Origin: a virus
Strand: one strand, 5' to 3'
Virus record (IMG/VR): IMGVR_UViG_3300042539_001764
Span: 1 to 64,000 of that record
Length of the DNA stretch: 64,000 bases
Positions 51,925 to 60,961 of this stretch are shown here, piece after piece. The notes beneath the pieces were generated by a model. It had not been told where the DNA came from. It made no database searches and worked only from the letters and a program-made list of their open reading frames with translations. Position 1 is the stretch's first letter, and the number at the start of each line of letters is the position of its first letter. The position numbers and the translations under genes are program-made.

Positions 51925-54192
51925 ATGGAAAACGAAGCAGTTGATCTTGGCCACGTGGGAAGTGGTGGAGTGAGGGCAGATGGGCTTCAAAATGTGCTTA
52001 TCGGCATGGGTACTGGCCGTGACAAGGGGCAATACACAAAGACTACTGCTACGATTTTCTTAGCTCAAGAGGAGCTAGAGAATCTTTATGGCGAATGGCT
52101 TCCTCGTCGCATTGTTGACATTTATGCTGATCAAGCCACTCGGAAAGGCTTCAAGGTTTTGTTTGGCGGAGACGGTGTTAGAGCCGAAGAAGTGCAAGGA
52201 ATTGAACAAGTAATTGAAGACCTCTACATCCTTGAGCACCTCAACCTCGCAGCGAAGAACGCCCGCCTTTATGGGGGTGCTTGTCTACTTCTTTTTATTG
52301 ACGATGGGCGTCCCGCTTATATGCCTGTCGATAAACGGAATATCCGTCGCATCGAAGACATTGAGTGCTTGGATAGATGGCAAATTGCTCCCGTCATTAA
52401 CGAAGAAAACTTATACGACTATTCAAAAGCCACTTATTATCAGATTATCTCTGGAGATTTAATTAACCAGCCGCAACTATCTTATATTCATAAAGATAGG
52501 ATTTTGCGTTTCGATGGGGACTGGCTGCCGTATCGCGTGAGGCAGCGGAATTATGGCTGGGGCATGAGCAGCTTACAAACTGTTTACGACAGCTTTAAGC
52601 ATTATTGGACTGGATTAAATTCGGCGGCAACGCTTCTCACCGAGTTTGACATCTTTGTTCATAAGGTGAGGGGCCTTGCGGCAATGCTTGCTGCTGGCAA
52701 GGAAAGTTCCATTCGTGATCGTTTACAAGTGAACGATATGAGCAAGAGCATCTATCGCGGCTACGCGATTGATGCAGAGAAAGAAGAGCTTGAATTTATT
52801 AGTCGCAACTTTGGCGGCATTGGAGAGATCTTAGAAAAGCTGCGCGTAGACATTATTGGCGCTAGCAAGATTCCTCATACAGTGTTATTTGGCGAGAGCC
52901 CCAGCGGCCTTGGCTCCACTGGCCGCAGCGAAGAGCGTGATTTTGCCAAAACGCTTGCTGATTATCAAAGCGTCCATTTCAAGCGGCCCATCAAGAAACT
53001 GATGGAAATGATCATGCTGAGTAAGGAGGGTCCGACAAAAGGAGAGCTTCCTGAATCGTGGCGCATTTCGTTCAATCCATTGTTTGAGCTTAATGAGCGC
53101 GAAATGGCAGACGTACGGGCGCGTGTGGCGGCTGTAGACGGCCGTTACATTCAACTTGGCGTACTGAGTCCGAAAGAAGTGGCAGACGCCCGCTATGGCG
53201 GTTCTGAGTGGAGCATGGAACTCACCTTGGATCCGTCCGTAGTGCGGGAACTTCCCCAGTCTTCCACTCAAGGAGGGGGTGGTTCCACTCAGAAAGGGGG
53301 TGGTTTCGCAGTGCCTCCTGGCGGACGCGATCCAATGAACGAAGAGAATGGCACGCTTCCCATGGACGGCAGTCGGGAAGTGCAAGACGGTGCTGGTCTT
53401 TATCTTCCTGGCGACTTAGAAAAAGTACGTGGTGATGTGACCTTCACTGATAAAGAGCTGCATTCACGAGCCGTGAGCGCCGCCAAGGCCAAGTTCAAAG
53501 TGTGGCCTTCCGCTTATGCCAGCGGTTATGTGGTGCAGCAGTACAAGCAGATGTATAAGAAAAAGCATGGGTCATTGAGCGGCGCTTTCAAGAGCGATGG
53601 ACAAGACATTCACGCGGATGATCTTGATCAATGGTTCAAAGAAAAGTGGGTGAGGATTGGCGCTAACGGAGAGATTCTTGGCCCTTGTGGCGGGCGTGAA
53701 AAGAAGGAAGGCAAGCCCAAGTGTCTTCCTCAGGCCAAAGCCCAAGCAATGAGCAAGGAAGAGCGTCAAACAATTGTTGCTCGCAAGCGCAAAGCTGATC
53801 CTGATCCTGAACGCAAAGGAAAAGCAAAAATGGTGAGCAGCAAAGTGGATGCCATTAGCCCTGATGCTCATATTTATGAGACCAAAGAAGAGGCATTAGC
53901 CACTGCCCAGAAAATTGGCTGCGCCGGATTCCACCAGGAAGAAGGGGAAGATGGCCCCATTTTCATGCCTTGTTCAACGCACGAAATTTTTCTTAAGAAG
54001 CATGAAGAATTTTTGTCGCAAAAGAACGACGCAATGGAGCCGATGAAGGTAGAAGGCCTCATCCTTTCTGACATTGACGAGGCTTCGTTGATTAGTGAAG
54101 AGGATATTGATGCTGCCTTAAATCAATGGAAAGAGGAAGCTCCTGAGCGTTTTAAAGATATCCTGGAGGCAGAGGATGCAAAGCCTGAATGA
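51925..54192 (+). CDS. Portal protein with C-terminal extension
   Basis: A 755-residue protein. The first ~420 residues are a DUF1073-type portal: LYGEWLPRRIVDIYADQATRKG, ARLYGGACLLLFI, LLTEFDIFVHKVRG, IGEILEKLRVDIIGASKIP, GRSEERDFAKTLADYQS (long blocks shortened). After a Gly/Gln/Pro linker (about 430-465), residues 490-640 carry a Lys-rich domain with FKVWPSAYASGYVVQQY, WFKEKWVRIG, GPCGG, PKCLPQAKAQAMSKEERQ (DUF5872-like). The last 100 residues are acidic. The extension is unusual. Confidence 0.85.
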   Translation: MENEAVDLGHVGSGGVRADGLQNVLIGMGTGRDKGQYTKTTATIFLAQEELENLYGEWLPRRIVDIYADQATRKGFKVLFGGDGVRAEEVQGIEQVIEDLYILEHLNLAAKNARLYGGACLLLFIDDGRPAYMPVDKRNIRRIEDIECLDRWQIAPVINEENLYDYSKATYYQIISGDLINQPQLSYIHKDRILRFDGDWLPYRVRQRNYGWGMSSLQTVYDSFKHYWTGLNSAATLLTEFDIFVHKVRGLAAMLAAGKESSIRDRLQVNDMSKSIYRGYAIDAEKEELEFISRNFGGIGEILEKLRVDIIGASKIPHTVLFGESPSGLGSTGRSEERDFAKTLADYQSVHFKRPIKKLMEMIMLSKEGPTKGELPESWRISFNPLFELNEREMADVRARVAAVDGRYIQLGVLSPKEVADARYGGSEWSMELTLDPSVVRELPQSSTQGGGGSTQKGGGFAVPPGGRDPMNEENGTLPMDGSREVQDGAGLYLPGDLEKVRGDVTFTDKELHSRAVSAAKAKFKVWPSAYASGYVVQQYKQMYKKKHGSLSGAFKSDGQDIHADDLDQWFKEKWVRIGANGEILGPCGGREKKEGKPKCLPQAKAQAMSKEERQTIVARKRKADPDPERKGKAKMVSSKVDAISPDAHIYETKEEALATAQKIGCAGFHQEEGEDGPIFMPCSTHEIFLKKHEEFLSQKNDAMEPMKVEGLILSDIDEASLISEEDIDAALNQWKEEAPERFKDILEAEDAKPE

Positions 54193-54859
54193 TCTTTCGC
54201 AATTTGCCACCACGCTTCAATTCCGCATTGATCAATCCTTATGGAACTACGATCCCATTAGTGGCCGTTATCGCGGAGACAATGGACGCTTTCTCAGTCA
54301 GTCTGCCATTGAGAGTTTGGTTGATGGTCGAATTAACAAGCTTGGTACTTTGCTACGCCGTCTTACAAACATGCTTAGTAGCGGCGATATCACGCTGGAT
54401 CAATGGCAGCGAAGCGTAAGGGAAGCCCTTAAGCTTGCCCATACGCAAACTGCAATTATTGGCAATGGTGGAAAAGACAATATGCAAGCTGCGGACTGGG
54501 GCCGTATTGGTCAAAGGCTTCGTGCGGAATATCGTTATTTGGAGAGTTTTGCTCGCGATCTTTTGGCTGGGAGCATTTCTACTCCCATGGCTCTTGCTCG
54601 TATCGGCATGTATGCTCAAGCTGTGCGAGGTTCTTACTGGGAAGGTTCCGCAATTCGTCAGGAACGACAAGGCTACAGCTTGATGCGCCGCATCCTCGAT
54701 CCACAAGCTAAGCATTGCAGCGATTGCGTGAATTTTGCAGCTAGGGGAGCAGTGCCTATTGGCAGTCTGCCAATGCCTGGACAGCGTTGTGCTTGCATGT
54801 CCAATTGCAAATGCCGCGTACAATACATGCGTCAACAGGTGCCTGTAGTAGCAGTTTGA
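54176..54859 (+). CDS. Phage head morphogenesis protein (SPP1 gp7-like)
   Basis: A 227-residue protein directly after the portal, overlapping it by 17 bases. The C-terminus ends in a Cys/His cluster: AKHCSDCVNFAARG, PGQRCACMSNCKCRVQY, matching the zinc-type end of SPP1 gp7 head proteins, which assist portal and scaffold assembly. The N-terminal half is helical. Confidence 0.75.
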   Translation: MQSLNDLSQFATTLQFRIDQSLWNYDPISGRYRGDNGRFLSQSAIESLVDGRINKLGTLLRRLTNMLSSGDITLDQWQRSVREALKLAHTQTAIIGNGGKDNMQAADWGRIGQRLRAEYRYLESFARDLLAGSISTPMALARIGMYAQAVRGSYWEGSAIRQERQGYSLMRRILDPQAKHCSDCVNFAARGAVPIGSLPMPGQRCACMSNCKCRVQYMRQQVPVVAV

Positions 54860-54861
54860 GC

Positions 54862-55587
54862 ATGGACGTTTTGGTTGGAAGCACTGGCCTGATTGGTAGT
54901 GTTTTGCGCGAGCATCATGACTTTGATTGCCGCTTTAATTCCGAAAACATCCACCTTGCTCCATTGTTGAAACAAGATGTCAACAGGCTTTATTTGGCGT
55001 GTTTACCAGCGGAGAAATGGAAGGTAAATCAAGCTCCTGCTGCTGATTTCGACAATATGTACCATGTTTTGACAAAAATAAGATTGTTGAGACCAAAGGA
55101 GATCATTCTTTATTCGACCATCGATGTCTATTGTCAAACTTATAAATACGTTGAGAATTATCCCGAAATTCATGATATTGATTATGGCTCTGTTCGATAC
55201 ATTTTTGAGTTATTAGTCAAGGCTACATTCCCGGAGGCTATTATTACAATCATTCGTCTTCCTGCATTGTTTCACAAGCGGATCAAGAAGAACATCTTGT
55301 TTGATCTTCTTAATAAGAACAACGTAGAAAAAATCAACGCTAATTCTTGCTATCAATGGTACGATCTGAATGATTTATGGGCACATACTGAAGCCTGCGA
55401 AAAAGGCAGAGTGTATCAGTGGTTTCCTGAGCCCATTGAAACTCTAGAAATTATTGATAAATGGTTTGCTTGGGCTAGAGAGGTAGTCGATTGCGGGGCA
55501 CGCATTGAATACAACTATGCTCCATATTCTGCTAGCAAAGAAGAAACAATGAAGAAAATGGAGGCATTTATCAATGCTTGGAATTAG
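54862..55587 (+). CDS. NAD-dependent epimerase/dehydratase-like protein
   Basis: Start chosen at ATG 54862 (MDVLVGSTGLIGSVL), 2 bases after the preceding stop. A 241-residue short-chain reductase: GSTGLIGS nucleotide-binding loop, LYSTIDVY with a candidate catalytic Ser/Tyr, IIRLPALFHKR. Beginning of an inserted sugar-modification cluster between head genes. Substrate unknown. Confidence 0.7.
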   Translation: MDVLVGSTGLIGSVLREHHDFDCRFNSENIHLAPLLKQDVNRLYLACLPAEKWKVNQAPAADFDNMYHVLTKIRLLRPKEIILYSTIDVYCQTYKYVENYPEIHDIDYGSVRYIFELLVKATFPEAIITIIRLPALFHKRIKKNILFDLLNKNNVEKINANSCYQWYDLNDLWAHTEACEKGRVYQWFPEPIETLEIIDKWFAWAREVVDCGARIEYNYAPYSASKEETMKKMEAFINAWN

Positions 55588-56314
55588 CGCTATCGGCTGG
55601 AAGGATGAAGAAGAGCATGACATTTTGAGCGCTAATGCAGGCGCTTTTAATTTTATTGAGATTGTCCCTTCTCGTATCTTCGCGAGAAATGAAGATTTTG
55701 GTGATATTGCAAAACGCTATCGAGAGCACTATGGACTTTGGGCTTATTCTGCCCAGGCATTATTTTATGACAGCAGCGTGCAAAGTTTTGAAGATACGGC
55801 TGCCACTCAAGAACATTTATTGCGCATTGTAAAGCTCGGTTCTCTTATGGGAATCAAGCGTTTTGTACTTGGCAGTCCTGCTTTACGAAGAGGAAGTCCA
55901 TCATGTCTTATGGAAGTTTTGAAGCGAATGGACAGCGTGTTGGATGCGAACGATGCCATCCTTTGTATTGAGCCAATCGCCAAAGCCTTTGGAGGTAAAT
56001 ATTTTTATACAGTCGAAGAGATTGTCAATCATATTGACTTCTACAACTTGCATCATGTAAAGACAATGCTTGACACAAATAATGCATGGCTGCAAGGCGA
56101 CAGTCCAAGGAAGATTATCAAGAATTATTTTCGCTTTATTGCTCATGTACATATCAGCGATACAGACAATGGTCCCATTTTGAATCAATATGAGCACAGG
56201 CAGATCAAACTGTTTCTTGATTCAAGCAGCTATCAATATGGCATCACGAGGGAACTGGTCAATGTCAACCAGCACCATCGAGAATACCCACTATTTAGGC
56301 GGCTTTATGGTTGA
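55574..56314 (+). CDS. Sugar isomerase-type TIM barrel (AP endonuclease 2 family)
   Basis: A 246-residue xylose-isomerase-like TIM barrel: FNFIEIVPSRIF, GIKRFVLGSPALRRG, LCIEPIAKAFGG (Glu of the metal site), VKTMLDTNNAW, HVHISDT (His and Asp). Metal ligands Glu-Asp-His-Glu can be placed. Overlaps the previous gene by 14 bases. Works on a sugar or inositol-like substrate, likely in the same pathway as its neighbours. Confidence 0.75.
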   Translation: MLGISAIGWKDEEEHDILSANAGAFNFIEIVPSRIFARNEDFGDIAKRYREHYGLWAYSAQALFYDSSVQSFEDTAATQEHLLRIVKLGSLMGIKRFVLGSPALRRGSPSCLMEVLKRMDSVLDANDAILCIEPIAKAFGGKYFYTVEEIVNHIDFYNLHHVKTMLDTNNAWLQGDSPRKIIKNYFRFIAHVHISDTDNGPILNQYEHRQIKLFLDSSSYQYGITRELVNVNQHHREYPLFRRLYG

Positions 56315-57258
56315 GCAATAATTTGTTTGACCATTTGTTCGATGGCATAGATGCCTTGGATTTTGCCAGTAAAAAAAGAGAATAAATTATCTTCCTGACG
56401 CATCAATGGCGTACGCTTAGCACTGCTATCTTTAACTTTTGCCTTGATTGAAAGCGTTGGAAATAGATAGTCAAAACTATCAGAGAAATCAGGCCAATAG
56501 CGCTCCACGTGTTCTTCAATTAAGCGCCTTGCATTGTCCGCATTGTCCAGCGATTTATCGCTCATAATTCCATGCTTTACATGACTCAGCGAGAAACACG
56601 TTTCGTTGTATGGATAGATGGAAAATAGTTCTCCGTCGATGTAAGTGAGAGCGCCAAATGGAAGAGGCTTCTTGGGGCGATAAATGAACATAGCCACTGC
56701 TTCAAAGAACTGAGAAGGCAATGGCTCAAGGAGAGAGTTGTTAGTGCAATCAAAAACAAAATCATAATCTTTCTTTAGTGCTTGCAGATTGGAGCGTTGA
56801 ATTGCTTCCTTTTTAACTAATGACTCTAGTTGCCATTGAAAATATAGACTTGCACCAATTGCATCAATGCGCTTTTCAGGCGTATTTAATAAAAGCGATG
56901 TGTGGCCGAAGGCTTGTGAGTCCAGTAAATTATGTGGCCCTTTTCCAAAAATAATTGAAATAGTTTCAGCATCAAGAAGGCTTTCATCTTCTGACACTGC
57001 ATAGTAATTATTGCTTACATCATGGACTAGATTTCCATAGTCTTCCATGAAGCGCACGAAAGTAGTCGCGCATAAACGGCGAGTGGCAGCATTTCTGGCG
57101 TAGTGATAACCATAGTGCAAGCGGTTTTGATTGACAAAGGATGTTTCTGAAATGAGCGTATGGTTCTTTTCGTACAACACCACTTCCGCTTGGTCCCGCA
57201 AAACCATTGCCAAATGACAGCCCACCCAGCCGCCGCCAATAATTGCTACACGCTTCAT
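56305..57258 (-). CDS. FAD-dependent oxidoreductase (DAO family)
   Basis: A 317-residue flavoprotein: VAIIGGGWVGCHLAMVLRD (Rossmann GxGxxG), NQNRLHYGYHYARNA, DFVFDCTN. It probably oxidises an amino-sugar or similar. Reads opposite to the sugar genes, converging with the isomerase gene by 10 bases, and forms a two-gene unit with the next gene. Confidence 0.75.
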   Translation of the reverse strand: MKRVAIIGGGWVGCHLAMVLRDQAEVVLYEKNHTLISETSFVNQNRLHYGYHYARNAATRRLCATTFVRFMEDYGNLVHDVSNNYYAVSEDESLLDAETISIIFGKGPHNLLDSQAFGHTSLLLNTPEKRIDAIGASLYFQWQLESLVKKEAIQRSNLQALKKDYDFVFDCTNNSLLEPLPSQFFEAVAMFIYRPKKPLPFGALTYIDGELFSIYPYNETCFSLSHVKHGIMSDKSLDNADNARRLIEEHVERYWPDFSDSFDYLFPTLSIKAKVKDSSAKRTPLMRQEDNLFSFFTGKIQGIYAIEQMVKQIIAQP

Positions 57259-57953
57259 CAGATGTCAATACAAAGGTGGGGTTGCACGCCTTGCCAGTTG
57301 CTTTTAGCTTTGGCTAGCTCTAGTTGAGGGAAAAATTCAATGCGACGCTGCATTCCAGTGCCATAAGGATCAGCATGGCCTTGGTAATTCCATTCGTCTG
57401 GACCATGGAGATGAGGATGATAGATATGACAACGCACGTCTTGAAGCTTCCAAAGCATATAGTCCTCGTTCGGCACTCCCCATTGCTTCCAGTGTTGTAA
57501 TACCTCTGGCGAGTTGTCCATATTTTTGATGGCCATCAGGCGCTCCTTATGAGCCATGAGATAGTCGTAGCGATATAGACCAATACTCATTGATGGCGTT
57601 TGCTTCATTGCCACTTTTTCTGGGTGTTCCACTGGTGGTTCGTAAGCCAAAGCCTTAAAAGTTGGCCCTGCAATGCAAGTGTCATGCAGCAAGAACCAAT
57701 AATCACTTTCAATTGAATGTTCCACCACTTCAATTAATGGTGTGTATTCAAAAGAATTTTGCTGCGTCAGCAGCATTGGTACACCTTTGTAGCTTGTATT
57801 AGCGCGAACAGTTTGTCCACCATTGACAATTAAAATTTCTTCCTGACCAATGCCAGCAGCCAGCAAGCTGGGGATAATCACTGGAATGGTATGGGGAGCA
57901 AATTTCTTGCACGTACTAATACAGAAACGAATAGAACCTTGCGACAGCACCAT
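57258..57953 (-). CDS. GT-A-like glycosyltransferase-like protein
   Basis: A 231-residue protein without a recognised family name. It has DYWFLLHDTCIAGP near residue 85, a short acidic motif (HDT) resembling GT-A nucleotide-sugar sites, and a C-terminal HPHLHGPDEWNYQGHADPYG. Overlaps the FAD oxidoreductase start by one base. Likely adds or makes sugar, by context. Confidence 0.5.
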   Translation of the reverse strand: MVLSQGSIRFCISTCKKFAPHTIPVIIPSLLAAGIGQEEILIVNGGQTVRANTSYKGVPMLLTQQNSFEYTPLIEVVEHSIESDYWFLLHDTCIAGPTFKALAYEPPVEHPEKVAMKQTPSMSIGLYRYDYLMAHKERLMAIKNMDNSPEVLQHWKQWGVPNEDYMLWKLQDVRCHIYHPHLHGPDEWNYQGHADPYGTGMQRRIEFFPQLELAKAKSNWQGVQPHLCIDI

Positions 57954-58010
57954 TCCTCCTTCTTTTGTGCCCTCAGTATAAAAGGCCCTTAAGATGACGA
58001 AGATTCACGG
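57954..58010. promoter_or_regulatory. Divergent promoter region with TATAAA
   Basis: A 57-base gap between divergent genes contains TATAAAA followed by GGCCCTT on the rightward side. -35 not clear. Confidence 0.4.
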
Positions 58011-59240
58011 ATGACTATGGCTCGTATTCTTTACTGCGGTGACGCATTTGTAGAAACTGGTTTTGGCCGCGTTGCGCAATATTTGCTTCCTGCTTTGGCT
58101 GAAGAGCACGAAGTGAGTGTTCTGTCCGTGAATTACCATGGCGATCCCCATCCAGAGGCGAAGAAATATCAAGTGTTTCCGGCGATGCTGCATGGTGCGG
58201 ATCCTTTTGGGTCTCATCGTATTGCAGAAGTCATTCAGCGAGTGAAGCCTGATCTTGTGTGGGTAACAAATGACATCTGGATTGCATTGAATTTGTGGGA
58301 AAAAGCAAAGCCACTGAAAGAGCAGATGGGCTTTAAATGGTTTGTTTATACCCCCATTGACTCATATGGGCTTTTCCCTGATCTAGCAAAGCCCATGATG
58401 GAATGGGATGGTCTTGCCACTTATACGGAGTTTGCGAAGAAAGAGCTTGAGCTAATGGGCTACACAAAGCCTGTTTACATTATCGGCCACGGCACTGACT
58501 TTACCAAATTCTTCCCACTAGACAAAGAAGAATGCCGTAAAAAGCTGGGTGTTCCAGAAGATGTATTTGTTGTATTTAATGGCAACAGGAATCAACCGCG
58601 CAAACGGATTGATTTAACGATTAAAGCATTTATTAAATTTGCGAAAGATAAGGATGATGCACGCTTGTGGCTTAACATGGGCAGCAAGGATTTGGGCTGG
58701 GAACTCGTTCCCTTATTTAAGCGCGTGGCACGAGATGAAGGATTTGACCCCACTGGCAAGCTGATTCTGACAAGCCCACACTATTCTGTGGACAACTGTC
58801 TTCCCATTGAACAGCTCAATCAGGTGTATAACGCTGCCGATATTGGTATTAATACTTGCATTGGAGAGGGATGGGGACTGGTTAATTCAGAGCATGGCGC
58901 CACTGGCGTGGCTCAAGTTGTACCAGATCATACGAGCCTGGCTGAAATCTTTGATGAGCTGCCTCGCATTGAATGCATTGGTAGTGAAACCGATAGGAAC
59001 TATGGCCTGGAACGATTGCTTCCAGATCCACAATCTGCAGCGGACATTCTTACTTATTACTACGAAAATCGCGATGTCCTGCAAGAGCATGGCAAGTGGT
59101 GCTACAACCGCCTGCATGAAGAGCCTTTTACTTGGCCTTATATTCAGCAGCAATTAAAAGAAGCAGTAATGGACACTCTTAATGCCAAGCCTGTAGAGCC
59201 TGAATTCAAAGGTTTTGGTACTCCCGCAAAAATCGCTTGA
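58011..59240 (+). CDS. Glycosyltransferase, GT4 family
   Basis: A 409-residue GT-B enzyme: ETGFGRVAQYLLPALA, PDLVWVTNDIWI, GHGTDFTKFFPLDK, VFNGNRNQPRKRIDLTI, and the nucleotide-sugar site NTCIGEGWGLVNSEHGA (E-x7-E region). Glycosylates virion or host surface. The first ATG (58011) is followed by a second at 58017. Confidence 0.9.
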   Translation: MTMARILYCGDAFVETGFGRVAQYLLPALAEEHEVSVLSVNYHGDPHPEAKKYQVFPAMLHGADPFGSHRIAEVIQRVKPDLVWVTNDIWIALNLWEKAKPLKEQMGFKWFVYTPIDSYGLFPDLAKPMMEWDGLATYTEFAKKELELMGYTKPVYIIGHGTDFTKFFPLDKEECRKKLGVPEDVFVVFNGNRNQPRKRIDLTIKAFIKFAKDKDDARLWLNMGSKDLGWELVPLFKRVARDEGFDPTGKLILTSPHYSVDNCLPIEQLNQVYNAADIGINTCIGEGWGLVNSEHGATGVAQVVPDHTSLAEIFDELPRIECIGSETDRNYGLERLLPDPQSAADILTYYYENRDVLQEHGKWCYNRLHEEPFTWPYIQQQLKEAVMDTLNAKPVEPEFKGFGTPAKIA

Positions 59241-59245
59241 TCGCC

Positions 59246-59962
59246 ATGCAGATTTCACAAATCTTCCTTTCAGCTAATCCATCGGAAGAGCTAAGTCCAT
59301 TTCTTAAGCATGCCACTGGCACCATTGATGCATGCTTTCCAGATGTGGAGCATGTGATTTACAACAACGAGACACTCCGTGCTTTCATTGTTGATAATTA
59401 TGAACAAGAAGTTGTATGGGCTTACGATTGTTTAACGCCATTTTCTTACAAAGCAGACCTTGGCCGTTTCTGTTTATTGAACAAGCTTGGCGGCTGGTAT
59501 TTTGATATTGGTGTGAGGGCTTTTAATGCAGTGGACCTCGGCGAACGTATTGAATTTTTGGCCTTTCGTGATATTCAGCGCTTTAGCTATACAAGCTGGG
59601 CCTGCGCTACAACTGTGCTCTATTCCAAGCCTGACAACAAAGCTTTACAGGGCGCCATTGGAATGATTGTCGAAAATTGCAAAACGCAATACTATGGCAT
59701 CACTCCATTGTGCCCTACTGGTCCAACATTACTTGGCAAGGCGCTTGCAGCAAATGGAAGTCAGGTTAATTTTATTTACGGAGACTATCTTGAACTGACG
59801 CCTACGCACGGCCAGAAGAATAGGGCATTCGTGCTGCCTGACGGTACGATTATGGCTTGGAGTAAGCCCGCTGGTGGCGGCGATCTTACTGGATTGGGCG
59901 CGAAAGGCGTTAATAATTACAACGAGCTTTGGGCCGCGAGGAAAGTGTATGCAACCGTCTGA
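59246..59962 (+). CDS. Glycosyltransferase, GT-A DXD type (Gly_transf_sug-like)
   Basis: Start chosen at ATG 59246; a TTG three codons upstream is possible. A 238-residue transferase: SYKADLGRFCLLNKLGGWYFDIGV is the DXD block (split over residues 66-90), with PTGPTLL later. Likely sugar donor site for virion or host glycan modification. Overlaps the next gene by 14 bases. Confidence 0.85.
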   Translation: MQISQIFLSANPSEELSPFLKHATGTIDACFPDVEHVIYNNETLRAFIVDNYEQEVVWAYDCLTPFSYKADLGRFCLLNKLGGWYFDIGVRAFNAVDLGERIEFLAFRDIQRFSYTSWACATTVLYSKPDNKALQGAIGMIVENCKTQYYGITPLCPTGPTLLGKALAANGSQVNFIYGDYLELTPTHGQKNRAFVLPDGTIMAWSKPAGGGDLTGLGAKGVNNYNELWAARKVYATV

Positions 59963-60665
59963 TTGCACAATTTATGCCGTATGCATTCCTGGCGAAAAGG
60001 TGCGCTACCAAGCCCGTTCTCGCATTGTCCCCATTATGGGAGGAGCTTATGCCTTGTCCAATGATGAGCGTGAAACGCTTCGCTCTGAGGGTTATGTATT
60101 TGATGATGAGAATGCTTCTCTTTCCACTCGCAATAGTCGATGGGGAGAATTGTCTTGCATCTCTTGGATGATTCTCAACGCCAATGAAAAAAATATTGGT
60201 AATGCGCAATATCGCCGGAATTGGATTGAGCCCGAAAATCAATGGTACGACGAGGATACGTTGTATTTTCCAGAGCCCGCATTGTTTAACTGCACATTAG
60301 AACAACAGTTCTATGGTGGACATTCAGCATTTGATGCGCCTGCTATCACAAGAGAATTAGCTGATTCAGGAAGTTGGATTTTCTCTCGTGAAGAAATTGA
60401 TGCCATCTGGAAGCAGAATAGCTTTATTGGCTGCAATATGGCGCGAGGAAGTAATGTTCAGTATAAACAATTCATGAGTGCATTGTTTGTCGCGCTTGCC
60501 CCTATTTGGCATAAGCACGAAGAGCATTTTCTTCGCATTGGAGGTTATGACAAGCGAGCTTTAGCTTTTATCGCAGAGCGCCTCATCACTGGAATGGTTT
60601 TGTATCGAGACAAACTTTTTCCTGGCATGAATATAGCTACGGCGCCGATAGGATTTATTCATTGA
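59949..60665 (+). CDS. DUF4422-type glycosyltransferase-like protein
   Basis: Start chosen at ATG 59949, overlapping the previous stop; the frame is open 25 codons further upstream. A 238-residue protein: RWGELSCISWMILNANEKN and GNAQYRRNW match the 'E.TALYW...G..HYRR' block of DUF4422 glycosyltransferases. Third transferase in a row, so a multi-step glycosylation is likely. Confidence 0.75.
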   Translation: MQPSDCTIYAVCIPGEKVRYQARSRIVPIMGGAYALSNDERETLRSEGYVFDDENASLSTRNSRWGELSCISWMILNANEKNIGNAQYRRNWIEPENQWYDEDTLYFPEPALFNCTLEQQFYGGHSAFDAPAITRELADSGSWIFSREEIDAIWKQNSFIGCNMARGSNVQYKQFMSALFVALAPIWHKHEEHFLRIGGYDKRALAFIAERLITGMVLYRDKLFPGMNIATAPIGFIH

Positions 60666-60691
60666 GTATGCTTAAGAAAAGCATTTGAATC

Positions 60692-60961
60692 ATGACTAAA
60701 AAACAAAAGCAGGCAAAAATTGCCAAGGTGATGCGTGAATTCAAGGCCGGCACGCTTAAGGGGAGCGATAAAAAGCCTGTTACAAATCGCAAGCAGGCTA
60801 TTGCGATTGCTCTTTCTGAGGCAGGTATGTCAATGAAGGGCAAGAGTGATGCCTATATCGATGCTTATATTGACACGATGATGTGCATGGAAGTAGAAGA
60901 GCCGGAAGAAGAAGCAGAGATGGAAGGTGAGATGGATGCAAGCTGTGAAAAAAAGCGTTAA
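60692..60961 (+). CDS. DUF6496-like small protein, upstream part of a frameshifted gene
   Basis: An 89-residue protein: AKIAKVMREFKAGTLKGSDKK and VTNRKQAIAIALSEAG match DUF6496-type small phage proteins, followed by an acidic C-terminus. The last codons are GAA AAA AAG CGT TAA. The heptamer A_AAA_AAG is in the frameshift phase, and a -1 shift fuses it to a 100-residue conserved domain (next entry). Confidence 0.75.
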   Translation: MTKKQKQAKIAKVMREFKAGTLKGSDKKPVTNRKQAIAIALSEAGMSMKGKSDAYIDAYIDTMMCMEVEEPEEEAEMEGEMDASCEKKR

